A DNA stretch of 64,000 bases from an uncultured Collinsella sp. (GTDB taxonomy: Bacteria > Actinomycetota > Coriobacteriia > Coriobacteriales > Coriobacteriaceae), in NCBI GenBank assembly GCA_905209455.1, contig CAJLTA010000010.1:1-64000 (forward strand), written 5' to 3'. Of the stretch, positions 51,468 through 59,188 are shown piece after piece; position 1 is the first letter of the stretch; the number at the start of each line of letters is the position of its first letter. The notes beneath the pieces were generated by a model that saw nothing but the letters and a program-made list of their open reading frames with translations, ran no database searches and was not told the origin of the DNA. The translations under genes were made by a program, and so were the position numbers.

Positions 51468-52589
51468 ATGGCAGACGTCGACAACAGGAACCGTAACCGC
51501 AGGTCCAACCGAGCGGGTCAGCCCAATCCCAAGCGCGAGGCCCGTGCCAAGGCCGCCGAGCGTCACGTGGCAACTGTGTCCGAAGCGTGCGCCAAGGATA
51601 TCGAGCGTTCGCTTGCCGGCGTGTGCGAGTTCGATGGTATGCCTGCCGGTTTTGTCGCGGCGATGAAGGCCAAGGTTCAGAGTGCTGTGGCCGCCGAAGA
51701 ACAGGTTGCCGAGGACGTCGAGGGCGCGGAGGCTGCCGAGACCGAGACGGCGCCCGAGACCGAGGCAGCGCCTGAGCCTGCCGAGGAAATCGCCGAAGCT
51801 GAGTCCGCGCCTGCTGAGGAGCCCGCTCCGGTTCTGCCTGAGGTCACCGTGCTCGATGCCTCCGCCACGCAGGCCATCCTGGACAACGGTCGTGGCTATG
51901 CGCAGTTCTGCGACATGGCCGTGCTCGCCTTTGCCTCGTTCACCAACCCGGGCGGTGGCTACATCCAGGGCTATCTGGGCCAGGAGGCCACGCTGTGCGC
52001 CGATTCGTATCTGTACAACGTTCTCGATAAGCAGCGCAAATGGTACGGCGAGAACCGTCGCCGCAACATCAACTGCGAGCTTTACCGCAACCGTGCGCTG
52101 GTGGTGCCTGCGGTGCGCTTCGACCGCAACCACGTGCATGCATACGCCGACGTGATCGTGGCCGCCGCGCCCAACGTTAAGCGCGCCCGCCAGGAGTATC
52201 GCGTGAGCGACGATGCTCTGCTGGACGCCCTGCGCGACCGCATTCGCTTTGTGCTTGCCATCTGCGACGAGCTAGGTCGCGAGAAGCTCGTGCTGGGCGC
52301 TTGGGGCTGCGACAACAACGGCTTTGACGCAGAGGCCGTGGCCGAGCTCTTCCGCAAGGAGCTCGCGTCGGGCGACTTTAAGGTCAAGCAAGTCTTCTTT
52401 GCCGTGCCTTCTACGCGCTGGGATGAGGATTTTGCCAAGTTCGAGCACGTGCTGGCAAACTTCCCCGAGCGCAACGAGGAGTCCTATGCCCAGGTTGCCG
52501 CTCGCGCTGCGGCAGCTCGCGCCGCCGAGCAGACCCAGGCTGCTACCGAGGATGATGAGGACGAGGACGATTGGCGCAAGTACCTGTAA
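51468..52589 (+). CDS. TIGR02452 family, PARG-like macrodomain protein
   Basis: This 373-residue protein belongs to the TIGR02452/DUF2263 group, related to bacterial poly(ADP-ribose) glycohydrolases. The diphosphate loop and catalytic signature are visible as SFTNPGGGYIQGYLGQEATL (GGG at 162-164, QEA at 172-174); canonical PARG has QEE, so one acidic residue is changed. A GAWGCDNNGF block follows near 285. The N-terminal helical part (22-75) is separated from the macrodomain by about 45 Ala/Glu/Pro residues, and the C terminus is acidic (EDDEDEDD). It may remove or sense ADP-ribose; activity is unproven. Confidence 0.82.
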   Translation: MADVDNRNRNRRSNRAGQPNPKREARAKAAERHVATVSEACAKDIERSLAGVCEFDGMPAGFVAAMKAKVQSAVAAEEQVAEDVEGAEAAETETAPETEAAPEPAEEIAEAESAPAEEPAPVLPEVTVLDASATQAILDNGRGYAQFCDMAVLAFASFTNPGGGYIQGYLGQEATLCADSYLYNVLDKQRKWYGENRRRNINCELYRNRALVVPAVRFDRNHVHAYADVIVAAAPNVKRARQEYRVSDDALLDALRDRIRFVLAICDELGREKLVLGAWGCDNNGFDAEAVAELFRKELASGDFKVKQVFFAVPSTRWDEDFAKFEHVLANFPERNEESYAQVAARAAAARAAEQTQAATEDDEDEDDWRKYL

Positions 52590-52614
52590 TCGGTACGTGC
52601 TGACAGATAGGTCG

Positions 52615-52649
52615 AGCCGGCGGGAGAGGCTGCTTCCGTCGGCTTTTTA
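52615..52649 (+). terminator. Terminator after the PARG-like gene
   Basis: A 12-bp stem (AGCCGGCGGGAG at 52615-52626 with CTTCCGTCGGCT at 52633-52644; G-U pairs) is followed by TTTTT. Confidence 0.85.
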
Positions 52650-52667
52650 CTGAGCGAGGGGCTTACG

Positions 52668-53327
52668 ATGAAAAACGTTCTATGCTTTGGCGACAGCAAC
52701 ACCTATGGTTACGATCCGGCGGGCATGCGCGACGGCACCGCGGTGCGCTATGCGCAGGATGTGCGCTGGTGCGGCGTGGCCCAACGTGACTTAGGCGAGG
52801 GCTGGCATGTAATTGAAGAAGGCCTCAACGGCCGCACGACGGTACGCGACGACATGTGCCATCTGGACACCAATCTTAACGGCATCCGCGCACTTCCGAT
52901 GCTGCTCGAGGCCCATAAGCCGCTGGACGCCATTGTGATCATGCTGGGCACCAACGACTGTAAGACGGTCTTTAACGTGACAGCTTCCGATATCGCCCGT
53001 GGCGCCATGGCGCTGATTCGCGCCGTCCGCGCGTTTCCGTGGACCGACGCTGCGCCTTGTCCGCGCATTCTGCTGATGGCGCCTATCAAGATTAAGCCGC
53101 AGATCGCCGACGTATATATGACCGATTTTGACGAGCATTCCGTAGAAGCCTCGGAACATTTTGGTGAGTACTACGCGCATGTGGCTGAGCAGTTTGGCTG
53201 CGACTTTTTGAATGCCGCCGACTTTGCCGAGCCGGGCGATATCGACTATCTGCATATGATGCCCGAAAGCCATGAGAGCCTGGGTCACGCCGTGGCAGCC
53301 AAGCTCCAAGAGATGCTCGGAGAGTAG
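52668..53327 (+). CDS. SGNH/GDSL hydrolase (arylesterase-like)
   Basis: This 219-residue protein has the block I motif CFGDSNTYGYDP with nucleophile S10, the block III oxyanion asparagine in MLGTNDCK, and the block V Asp/His region DYLHMMPESH (about residues 193-202). There is no signal peptide, so it acts in the cytoplasm. Related enzymes are arylesterases or deacetylases with broad specificity; the substrate is unknown. It is followed by the array of palindromic units at 53382-53599. Confidence 0.87.
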   Translation: MKNVLCFGDSNTYGYDPAGMRDGTAVRYAQDVRWCGVAQRDLGEGWHVIEEGLNGRTTVRDDMCHLDTNLNGIRALPMLLEAHKPLDAIVIMLGTNDCKTVFNVTASDIARGAMALIRAVRAFPWTDAAPCPRILLMAPIKIKPQIADVYMTDFDEHSVEASEHFGEYYAHVAEQFGCDFLNAADFAEPGDIDYLHMMPESHESLGHAVAAKLQEMLGE

Positions 53328-53381
53328 CGCAGCCCCAAACCAGTACAAAAGTTTCCCTTGCGGCGGCTTGTTTCGTTGGTT

Positions 53382-53599
53382 TGTCTCGATCTGTAACAGC
53401 TGTAAGGCCGAAAACGGGCTAGATGTTACAGATTGAGATTATTCAGGTTGATATCGGTCGTTTGTCTCGATCTGTAACATCTAGGGTCGATTTTGCCGAT
53501 CTACTGTTACAGATCGAGATTATCTTCTCGGCAGAATTTGAATGTCTCAATCTGTAACAGGTGGGCCGAAAAATGGACTCTAACTGTTACGGATCGAGA
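53382..53599. repeat. Three tandem palindromic units with 80-bp period
   Basis: Three 57-base units (53382-53438, 53463-53519, 53543-53599) start at intervals of 81 and 80 bases. Each has a left arm TGTCTCGATCTGTAACA (one change in unit 3), a variable loop of about 26 bases, and a right arm TGTTACAGATCGAGA (one change in units 1 and 3), so each folds into a hairpin with a 15-bp stem. The loops share GG(C/T)CGA but are otherwise different, and the 23-24-base connectors are unrelated. No gene is present in 53328-53660. Confidence 0.85.
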
Positions 53600-53609
53600 T
53601 GTCTGTGGG

Positions 53610-53648
53610 AACCACCGCAAAGGTGTCTGTCCCCTTTGCGGTGGTTTT
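53610..53648. terminator. Hairpin terminator between convergent SGNH hydrolase and thiD
   Basis: A 14-bp perfect stem (AACCACCGCAAAGG at 53610-53623, complement at 53633-53646) with a 9-base loop is followed by TTGG on the plus side. It sits between the tandem palindromes and the thiD stop and may work in both directions. Confidence 0.7.
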
Positions 53649-53660
53649 GGACTGCGAATC

Positions 53661-54491
53661 TTAGTACTGCCACATGTGGTTGACGGGGCCGGAGCCTTTG
53701 CCCATGTCAAAGCCGGCGGCGAGAGCGCCCGTTAGGTAGGCCTTGCCGGCATTGATGGCGTCGGCAAGATCCATGCCCTGCGCCAGCGCACAGGCGATGG
53801 CGGACGAGAGCGTGCAGCCGGTGCCATGCGTGTTACCGGTCTCGATGCGCTTATGGCGGAACCACGTGGTGAGCGGATCGCCCAGGTGGTTGCCCTCGTC
53901 ATCGAGCGGCGCGGGCTCTGCTAGCACATCGTTGGCCTCGTTGACAAAATGCCCGCCCTTAACGAGGGACGCGCAGCCAAAGCGGCGGGTGAGGAGCATG
54001 GCAGCGTTTTGCTGCGTGCGCTCGGAATCGACCTCGTAGTCGAGCAGCGCCATGGCCTCGGGAATGTTGGGCGTGATGACGGTCGCCAACGGGAACAGGC
54101 GACGTGTGAGCGCCTCGGCGGCATCCTCGGCAATGAGGCGAGCGCCCGAAGTGGCGACCATGACGGGATCGACGACGATATTTTGTGCGTCCCAGGCACT
54201 CAGGCGGTCGGCGATAACCTCGATAATCTCAGCAGAGGAAACCATGCCGATCTTGACGGCGCTGGGTCGGATATCGTCAAAGACGGCATCGATCTGCGCC
54301 GCGACAATATCCGGGGAGACATTCTGCACGGCGGTGACACCGAGCGTGTTTTGTGCGGTGATGGCCGTGATGGCTGTTTCGGCATACAGACGGTGCGCCG
54401 TGATGGTCTTGATGTCTGCCTGAATGCCGGCGCCACCGCTGGAATCGGATCCTGCGATGGATAGAACGGCTGGTACCTTACTGTGATCCAT
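53661..54491 (-). CDS. thiD: Hydroxymethylpyrimidine/phosphomethylpyrimidine kinase
   Basis: This 276-residue ribokinase-fold enzyme phosphorylates HMP to HMP-PP for thiamine synthesis. SIAGSDSSGGAGIQADIKT opens the protein, followed by AVKIGMVSS, VVDPVMVATSGARL, TPNIPEA, LVKGGH and the catalytic GNTHGTGCTLSSAIA. All are typical of ThiD, though pyridoxal kinase activity is also known in this family. It lies downstream of thiC on the same strand, with a 178-base gap containing a hairpin, so it may have its own promoter. Confidence 0.94.
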   Translation of the reverse strand: MDHSKVPAVLSIAGSDSSGGAGIQADIKTITAHRLYAETAITAITAQNTLGVTAVQNVSPDIVAAQIDAVFDDIRPSAVKIGMVSSAEIIEVIADRLSAWDAQNIVVDPVMVATSGARLIAEDAAEALTRRLFPLATVITPNIPEAMALLDYEVDSERTQQNAAMLLTRRFGCASLVKGGHFVNEANDVLAEPAPLDDEGNHLGDPLTTWFRHKRIETGNTHGTGCTLSSAIACALAQGMDLADAINAGKAYLTGALAAGFDMGKGSGPVNHMWQY

Positions 54492-54548
54492 GTTCGCTCC
54501 CTTGTCCGGTCGGATTCAAATGGGTCTTTTACCCCGCATTATAAAGAT

Positions 54549-54578
54549 GCCCGGGCCGGCGATATGCCGAACCCGGGC
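54549..54578 (-). terminator. Hairpin after thiC
   Basis: GCCCGGG and CCCGGGC arms with an extended CCGGC/GCCGA inner part form a stable stem about 90 bases past thiC. On the minus strand ATCTTTAT follows. It may end most thiC transcripts before thiD. Confidence 0.6.
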
Positions 54579-54669
54579 GCGAGATGCAATTTTTACGCAA
54601 ATGCAGGCAAATGTTCACATGTCAACAATTGACGAACACCTTGTGGCCGTTTGTGGCTCCGGTGACGAG

Positions 54670-56004
54670 TTAGTCCTCCATGCCGAGGTCGATCGTCGTG
54701 CCTTCGAACACCTTGTTGACGGTGCGGACGGCGCACATCTTGCCACACATGGTGCAAGTGCCCTCGGTGGCGGCGGGGGACTCCTCGTAGCGCTTCTTGC
54801 CCGTAACCGGGTCGAGCGCGCACTCCCACATGGCGTCCCAGTCGAGCTTGCGGCGTGCCTGGCCCATCTTGTCGTCCATGTCGCGGGCGTGGGGCACCTT
54901 TTTGGCGATGTCGGCGGCGTGTGCGGCGATCTTGGTGGCCATGAGGCCGTCGAGCACATCCTGGGCGTTGGGCAGGCATAGGTGCTCTGCCGGTGTCACG
55001 TAGCACAGGAAGTCGGCACCGGAGCTGGCGGAGATGGCGCCGCCGATGGCAGCGGTGATGTGGTCGTAACCCACGCCGATATCGGTCACCAGCGGTCCGA
55101 GCACATAGAACGGAGCATTGTGGCACAGGCGCTTCTGCAGTTTCATGTTGGCGGCGATCTCGTCGAGCGCCATGTGACCCGGGCCCTCGACCATGACCTG
55201 GACGCCGGCGGCCCAAGCACGCTTGCATAGCTTGCCCAGCTCGATCATCTCGGCGGTCTCGGTGGCGTCGTTGGAGTCGTAGAGGCAGCCCGGGCGGCAG
55301 GAGTCGCCGAGCGAAATCGTCACGTCGTACTCGTGGCAGATTTCGAGCACCTCGTCGTAGAACTCGTAGAAGGGGTTCTCGTTACCGGTGACTTCCATCC
55401 AGCCAAACAGCAGCGAGCCGCCGCGGCTGACGATGTTCATGAGGCGGCCGGTCTCCTTGAAGGTCTTGATGACCGATTTATTGATGCCGCAGTGGATGGT
55501 CATAAAGTCCACGCCGTCTTCGGCGTGTGCACGCACGACCTCGAGCAGATCGTTCTTGGTCAGCTTGACCAGCGGCTTTTCCATGTAGCCGATGGCGTCG
55601 TACATGGGGACGGTGCCTACCATGAGCGGCGTCTCGTCGATGAGCTGCTGGCGGAACTGGCGCGTCTTGCCCGAGTTGGAGAGGTCCATGATGGCGTCGG
55701 CGCCAAAGTCCTCGGCGATCTTGACCTTCTTCCACTCTTCGGCGGCATCGGCCTTATCGCCCGAGATGCCCAAGTTGACGTTGACCTTGGTGGACAGGCC
55801 CTCACCGACGCCAAAGGCGCGCATGCCCTTTTTGATGTGCACGATGTTGGCGGGAATGGCGATGCGGCCGTCGGCCACGCGCTCGCGGATGTACTCGGGG
55901 TCGCGATGCTCGCGCTCGGCGACTTCCTTCATCTGCGGTGTGATCTGCCCGGCGCGGGCGAAGTCGATTTGCGTGACGAGCTTGGGCTCGGTCTGTGTGC
56001 TCAT
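54670..56004 (-). CDS. thiC: Phosphomethylpyrimidine synthase ThiC
   Basis: This 444-residue radical-SAM enzyme converts AIR to HMP phosphate. It is the shorter ThiC type that lacks the long N-terminal extension of proteobacterial enzymes. GRIAIPANIVH, SNSGKTRQFRQQLI, MVGTVPMYDAI, TIHCGIN, SRGGSLLFGWM, SLGDSCRPGCL and VEGPGHMALDEI are present, and the cluster ligands lie in CTMCGKMC at the C terminus. The start at 56004 is preferred because GGGAG lies 9 bases upstream; an ATG at 56028 lies inside the riboswitch. It is controlled by the TPP riboswitch directly upstream. Confidence 0.96.
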   Translation of the reverse strand: MSTQTEPKLVTQIDFARAGQITPQMKEVAEREHRDPEYIRERVADGRIAIPANIVHIKKGMRAFGVGEGLSTKVNVNLGISGDKADAAEEWKKVKIAEDFGADAIMDLSNSGKTRQFRQQLIDETPLMVGTVPMYDAIGYMEKPLVKLTKNDLLEVVRAHAEDGVDFMTIHCGINKSVIKTFKETGRLMNIVSRGGSLLFGWMEVTGNENPFYEFYDEVLEICHEYDVTISLGDSCRPGCLYDSNDATETAEMIELGKLCKRAWAAGVQVMVEGPGHMALDEIAANMKLQKRLCHNAPFYVLGPLVTDIGVGYDHITAAIGGAISASSGADFLCYVTPAEHLCLPNAQDVLDGLMATKIAAHAADIAKKVPHARDMDDKMGQARRKLDWDAMWECALDPVTGKKRYEESPAATEGTCTMCGKMCAVRTVNKVFEGTTIDLGMED

Positions 56005-56011
56005 TGGCACG

Positions 56012-56105
56012 GCTCCCTTCGTTGGCATTACCCATATCAGGTTTGCGGGTCAGGGCGGGCGCGCCCAGTCTCAGCCTGCCGTCTTGTCCTGCAAGCTCCC
56101 CGTTT
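56012..56105 (-). promoter_or_regulatory. TPP riboswitch (THI element) of thiC
   Basis: Read on the minus strand the leader contains ACGGGGAGC, GGCTGAGACTGG, CCCTGACCCGCAAACCTGA, and GGGTAATGCCAACGAAGGGA, the conserved core of the TPP aptamer. The 3' strand of its closing stem ends in AAGGGAG, which is also the thiC ribosome site, and only 8-10 bases separate the aptamer from the ATG. Control is therefore probably translational: TPP binding would hide the ribosome site. A candidate promoter (TTGGCC, 19 bases, TATACT at 56125-56120) lies just upstream. Confidence 0.95.
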
Positions 56106-56175
56106 ATGTGGTGGGCTCAAGTATAGCCTGAATGGGTACGATTGGGCCAACGAGCGTGCCTGTGGGGAGGCGAAC

Positions 56176-56691
56176 ATGGAAGACAAGCATCTATATCGAG
56201 AGACGCAATGGGATGTATCGGCCGAGGAAAGCCGTGCGCACCATGGCCTTGTCGCGATTGGCTTTGCGGTGCTTGCCGTGCTGGTGATTGCCTTTTGTAT
56301 TTGGACGTTTGGCGGTCGCGGCGGCGCTGCCTGGGAGTTTGAGGCCGACGATGCCCTGCCGATAATGACGGTGAGGGTCGCGGGCGGCAATACCGTTGCC
56401 GCGCCGGGGGACTATTGGTATCCGCGCGACGAGTTTGTGCAGCTGCAGCTGAGCGGCGGGTCTATTCCGGGCGAAGAAATCGAACGCGTGACGTTTGATG
56501 CGACGCTCAAAACGCTGACGGTGAAGCTCAAAGATCAAGGGGACGTGCCCACGACCATGGACATTGCGCTGACGGAATGGCGCTTGGAGCCCTCGGCGGG
56601 CGCTGCGGTATCCGAGGTGGAGCACGTTAAGATTACCTACCAAGATGGCTCGACGAGCGAGATTGCAAAGGCCGATGGCTTGGCGGAGTAA
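56176..56691 (+). CDS. Single-pass membrane protein of unknown function
   Basis: This 171-residue protein has a short charged cytoplasmic N terminus, one transmembrane helix (GLVAIGFAVLAVLVIAFCIW, about residues 24-43), and an extracytoplasmic domain of about 120 residues that looks beta-rich. I recognise no family. GGGGAGG lies 5 bases before the ATG. It is divergent from thiC, whose promoter region overlaps its upstream area, and convergent with yaaA. No partner gene is evident. Confidence 0.7.
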   Translation: MEDKHLYRETQWDVSAEESRAHHGLVAIGFAVLAVLVIAFCIWTFGGRGGAAWEFEADDALPIMTVRVAGGNTVAAPGDYWYPRDEFVQLQLSGGSIPGEEIERVTFDATLKTLTVKLKDQGDVPTTMDIALTEWRLEPSAGAAVSEVEHVKITYQDGSTSEIAKADGLAE

Positions 56692-56714
56692 TGGGGTGTT
56701 TGGAAACGGCGGGC

Positions 56715-57524
56715 CTATTGTGCCTGTGCGTTCATGAAAACCAGGGTGTTTTTGTCTGAAAGCTCGGGGATGTGCCGATAGCCGATGTTGAATGCGGTAA
56801 GTTCGCTTGCATCCTTGAGCTTGTTTTCTGCCATCCACCGCACCATGGAGCCGCGCGCCTTTTTGCTGGCGGTCGACCGTTGGATGGGCTTCCCGTTGCG
56901 GATGCCTTCGCCAAAGAGACATGTGACGACCGTGGCATCGGTGGTGAGGCGGGTGAGAACAGCTTTGGCGTATTCCGCGCTGGCGAGGTTGACGATCGTA
57001 GCGTTGGAGCCTGCCGGAGCGATAGTCCGTGCGAGCTTGTCGCCCCAAAATGCGTAGAGGTCTCGGGCACCGTCGACGACAAGCTTCGCGCCCATCTCCA
57101 GCCGATACGGTTCAACGGCATGGAAGGGGCGTACGCATCCGTAGAGTCCCGAGAGGATCCAGAGATGGTTTTGCAGCCAGTCGAGCTGTGCGGCATCCAT
57201 GACCTCGGGCGCCATGCTTTGGTATTGGATGCCGTGATAGGACATGACGGCGGGGGAGATTCGACGCGCGATATCGGGATCGGCGAGGTCGGCATTGCTC
57301 AGGACGGGCATAAACTCGTGAAGCGTATCCAGGCACGCTGTAAGCAGCCTGTCACTTACGTTCCACAGCGCCTGCAGGCCGCCGCTGCCTTCATTCCGCT
57401 CGATATCTAGCAGTGCCCGGTGGAGGCGAGCCGTCTCGTGCACAAAGGGTGGAATGCCCAGGACTTCAAAAGCATCTTGGGCCGCGCGCATTTGCTTGGC
57501 GGGCGAAATGATGACTTGAAGCAT
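56715..57524 (-). CDS. yaaA: YaaA family (DUF328) peroxide-stress protein
   Basis: This 269-residue protein opens with MLQVIISPAKQM and contains HTLHEFMPVLSNADL, YHGIQYQSM, LWILSGLYGCVRPFHAVEPYRLEMG and NLASAEYAKAV, all typical of YaaA. E. coli YaaA lowers free iron during peroxide stress; a DNA-binding role has also been reported. GAGGAG lies 4 bases before the ATG at 57524; a frame running back to 57740 crosses a hairpin and is rejected. In a strict anaerobe it would fit oxygen defence. Confidence 0.9.
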   Translation of the reverse strand: MLQVIISPAKQMRAAQDAFEVLGIPPFVHETARLHRALLDIERNEGSGGLQALWNVSDRLLTACLDTLHEFMPVLSNADLADPDIARRISPAVMSYHGIQYQSMAPEVMDAAQLDWLQNHLWILSGLYGCVRPFHAVEPYRLEMGAKLVVDGARDLYAFWGDKLARTIAPAGSNATIVNLASAEYAKAVLTRLTTDATVVTCLFGEGIRNGKPIQRSTASKKARGSMVRWMAENKLKDASELTAFNIGYRHIPELSDKNTLVFMNAQAQ

Positions 57525-57539
57525 AGACTCTCCTCTGCC

Positions 57540-57612
57540 AAAAAAGTTGCGGTGGAATACGGTCTGTTTTGGCCGTTTATGGGCCAGTTTAGTCCGCATT
57601 TCACCGCAAGTT
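57540..57612 (-). repeat. Hairpin element of the AAGTTGCGGTGGAATA family, copy 2 (terminator)
   Basis: Arms of 19 bases (57544-57562, 57594-57612) pair with a few mismatches and share the sequence AAGTTGCGGTGGAATA and the loop TGTTTTGGCCGT with the copy at 18140-18208. On the minus strand the stem is followed by a run of seven Ts, so here it acts as the terminator of the aminopeptidase gene. Confidence 0.75.
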
Positions 57613-57624
57613 ATGAAGGGCTGG

Positions 57625-59022
57625 TTAGGCGCGCTCGAGGAAGGCCTTGTAGCCGCGGTAGGCCTCGTAGATATCGGCCTTGTTGGCGACCTCCCATAGG
57701 GCGTGCATGGACAGAACGGCAACGCCGGAGTCGATGACATTCATGCCGTACTTGGCCATGATGTAGGCGATGGTGCCGCCGCCACCTGCGTTGACGCGGC
57801 CGAGCTCACAGGTCTGGAAATCCACGCCTGCCTTGTCCATGATGTCGCGGACGAGGGCCACATACTCGGCATCGGCGTCGTTGGAGCCGCCCTTGCCGCG
57901 GCTGCCCGTGTACTTGTTAAAGCACAGGCCGCGACCCATAAAGGCGGCGTTCTTGGTCTCGAACTTGGCGGCATAGCCCGGGTCGAAGCCGGCGGACACG
58001 TCAGAGGAGAGCATGCGGCTGCGGGCGAGCGCGCGGCGCAGGGCCAGCGGGCTACCCTCGCCGGCGAGCGTCATGATCTCGGCGACGGTGTTCTCGAAGA
58101 AGCGGCTCGTCATGCCGGTGGCACCCACGGAACCGATCTCCTCTTTGTCGACGATGAGCGTGATGCTCGTGCGCTCCACGTTGGTGACGTTGATCTGGGC
58201 GAGCATAGAGGGGTAGGCGCAGACGCGGTCGTCGTGGCCATAGCCCAAGATCATGGAGCGGTCGAGGCCCATGTCGCGGGCGGGGCCGGCGGGCACGACC
58301 TCGATCTCGGCGGAGAGGAAGTCCTCCTCCTCGACGTCGTACTGCTCCTTAAGGATGTCCAGAAACATTTGCTTGACGGGCTCCTTGGGGGCGTCCTTGT
58401 CGTCCTCATCGAACTTGACGGGACGGCCGCCCACGATCACGTCGAGGATCTCGGCGTCGACGGCGTCCTTGGCAGGCTTAGACATCTGCTCACTCGAGAG
58501 ATGGATCAGCAGGTCGGAGATGGTAAAGACCGGGTCGTCGGCCTTGTCGCCGATATTGATGTCGACGGTGGTACCGTCCTTTTTGCAGATGACGCCCACG
58601 AGTGCGAGCGGGGAGGCCACCCAGTGGTAGCTCTTGACGCCGCCGTAGTAGTGCGTGTCGAGATAAGCCATGTCGCCGGCCTCGAAGGCGGGGTTCTGCT
58701 TAAGGTCTAGGCGCGGCGAGTCCACGTGGGCGCCCAGGATGTTAAAGCCCTGCTCGAGCGGGGCGTTGCCCAGGTTGACGAGCATGAGGTCCTTGCCGTG
58801 ATTGGCGGCGTACACCTTGTCGCCTGCCTTGAGCTCGCGGCCTTCGGCGATCACGGTCTCCAGGTCGACGTATCCCGCCTCCTCGGCCATCTTGATGCCG
58901 GTCTTGACGCACAGGCGCTCGGTCTTGTTCTCGCTCAAAAACTGCTTATAGCCGCGGCAAAGCTCCTCGAGCTCCTCGACTTGCTGTGGCGTGTACTTTT
59001 TCCATGCGCAGGGACGCTCCAT
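57625..59022 (-). CDS. M18 family aminopeptidase
   Basis: This 465-residue zinc aminopeptidase belongs to the M18 (aspartyl aminopeptidase) family. Metal and catalytic motifs are GAHVDSPRLDLKQNP, LIVDKEEIGSVGATGM (general base Glu and metal ligand), ILGYGHDDRVCAY, and a C-terminal DSGVAVLSMHALWEVANKADIY with the last histidine ligand. It removes N-terminal residues, often acidic ones, from peptides in the cytoplasm. AAAGGAG lies 8 bases before the ATG at 59022. It is divergent from polA. Confidence 0.92.
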   Translation of the reverse strand: MERPCAWKKYTPQQVEELEELCRGYKQFLSENKTERLCVKTGIKMAEEAGYVDLETVIAEGRELKAGDKVYAANHGKDLMLVNLGNAPLEQGFNILGAHVDSPRLDLKQNPAFEAGDMAYLDTHYYGGVKSYHWVASPLALVGVICKKDGTTVDINIGDKADDPVFTISDLLIHLSSEQMSKPAKDAVDAEILDVIVGGRPVKFDEDDKDAPKEPVKQMFLDILKEQYDVEEEDFLSAEIEVVPAGPARDMGLDRSMILGYGHDDRVCAYPSMLAQINVTNVERTSITLIVDKEEIGSVGATGMTSRFFENTVAEIMTLAGEGSPLALRRALARSRMLSSDVSAGFDPGYAAKFETKNAAFMGRGLCFNKYTGSRGKGGSNDADAEYVALVRDIMDKAGVDFQTCELGRVNAGGGGTIAYIMAKYGMNVIDSGVAVLSMHALWEVANKADIYEAYRGYKAFLERA

Positions 59023-59188
59023 GACGCAGGCTCCTTTCGGATCGATCGTGCTGGTTGATGTACCGTGAGCCATCGTATCACGCGCGGGCTCACGGTGGCG
59101 GGGGAGCTTGATGTGAGGTGGCCGCGGGGCGGGGAGCGTGTAAACTGGAGTGAGCAAACCGTGCCCAGCCCAAAGCGAGGTATTTAAT

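Noticed and set aside
53382..53599. CRISPR array
   Set aside because: Units are palindromic hairpins with internal variable loops and 23-24-base connectors; only three units, no cas genes.
54492..54548. Second TPP riboswitch before thiD
   Set aside because: The conserved CTGAGA and GGGTAATGCCAACG-type blocks are missing upstream of thiD.
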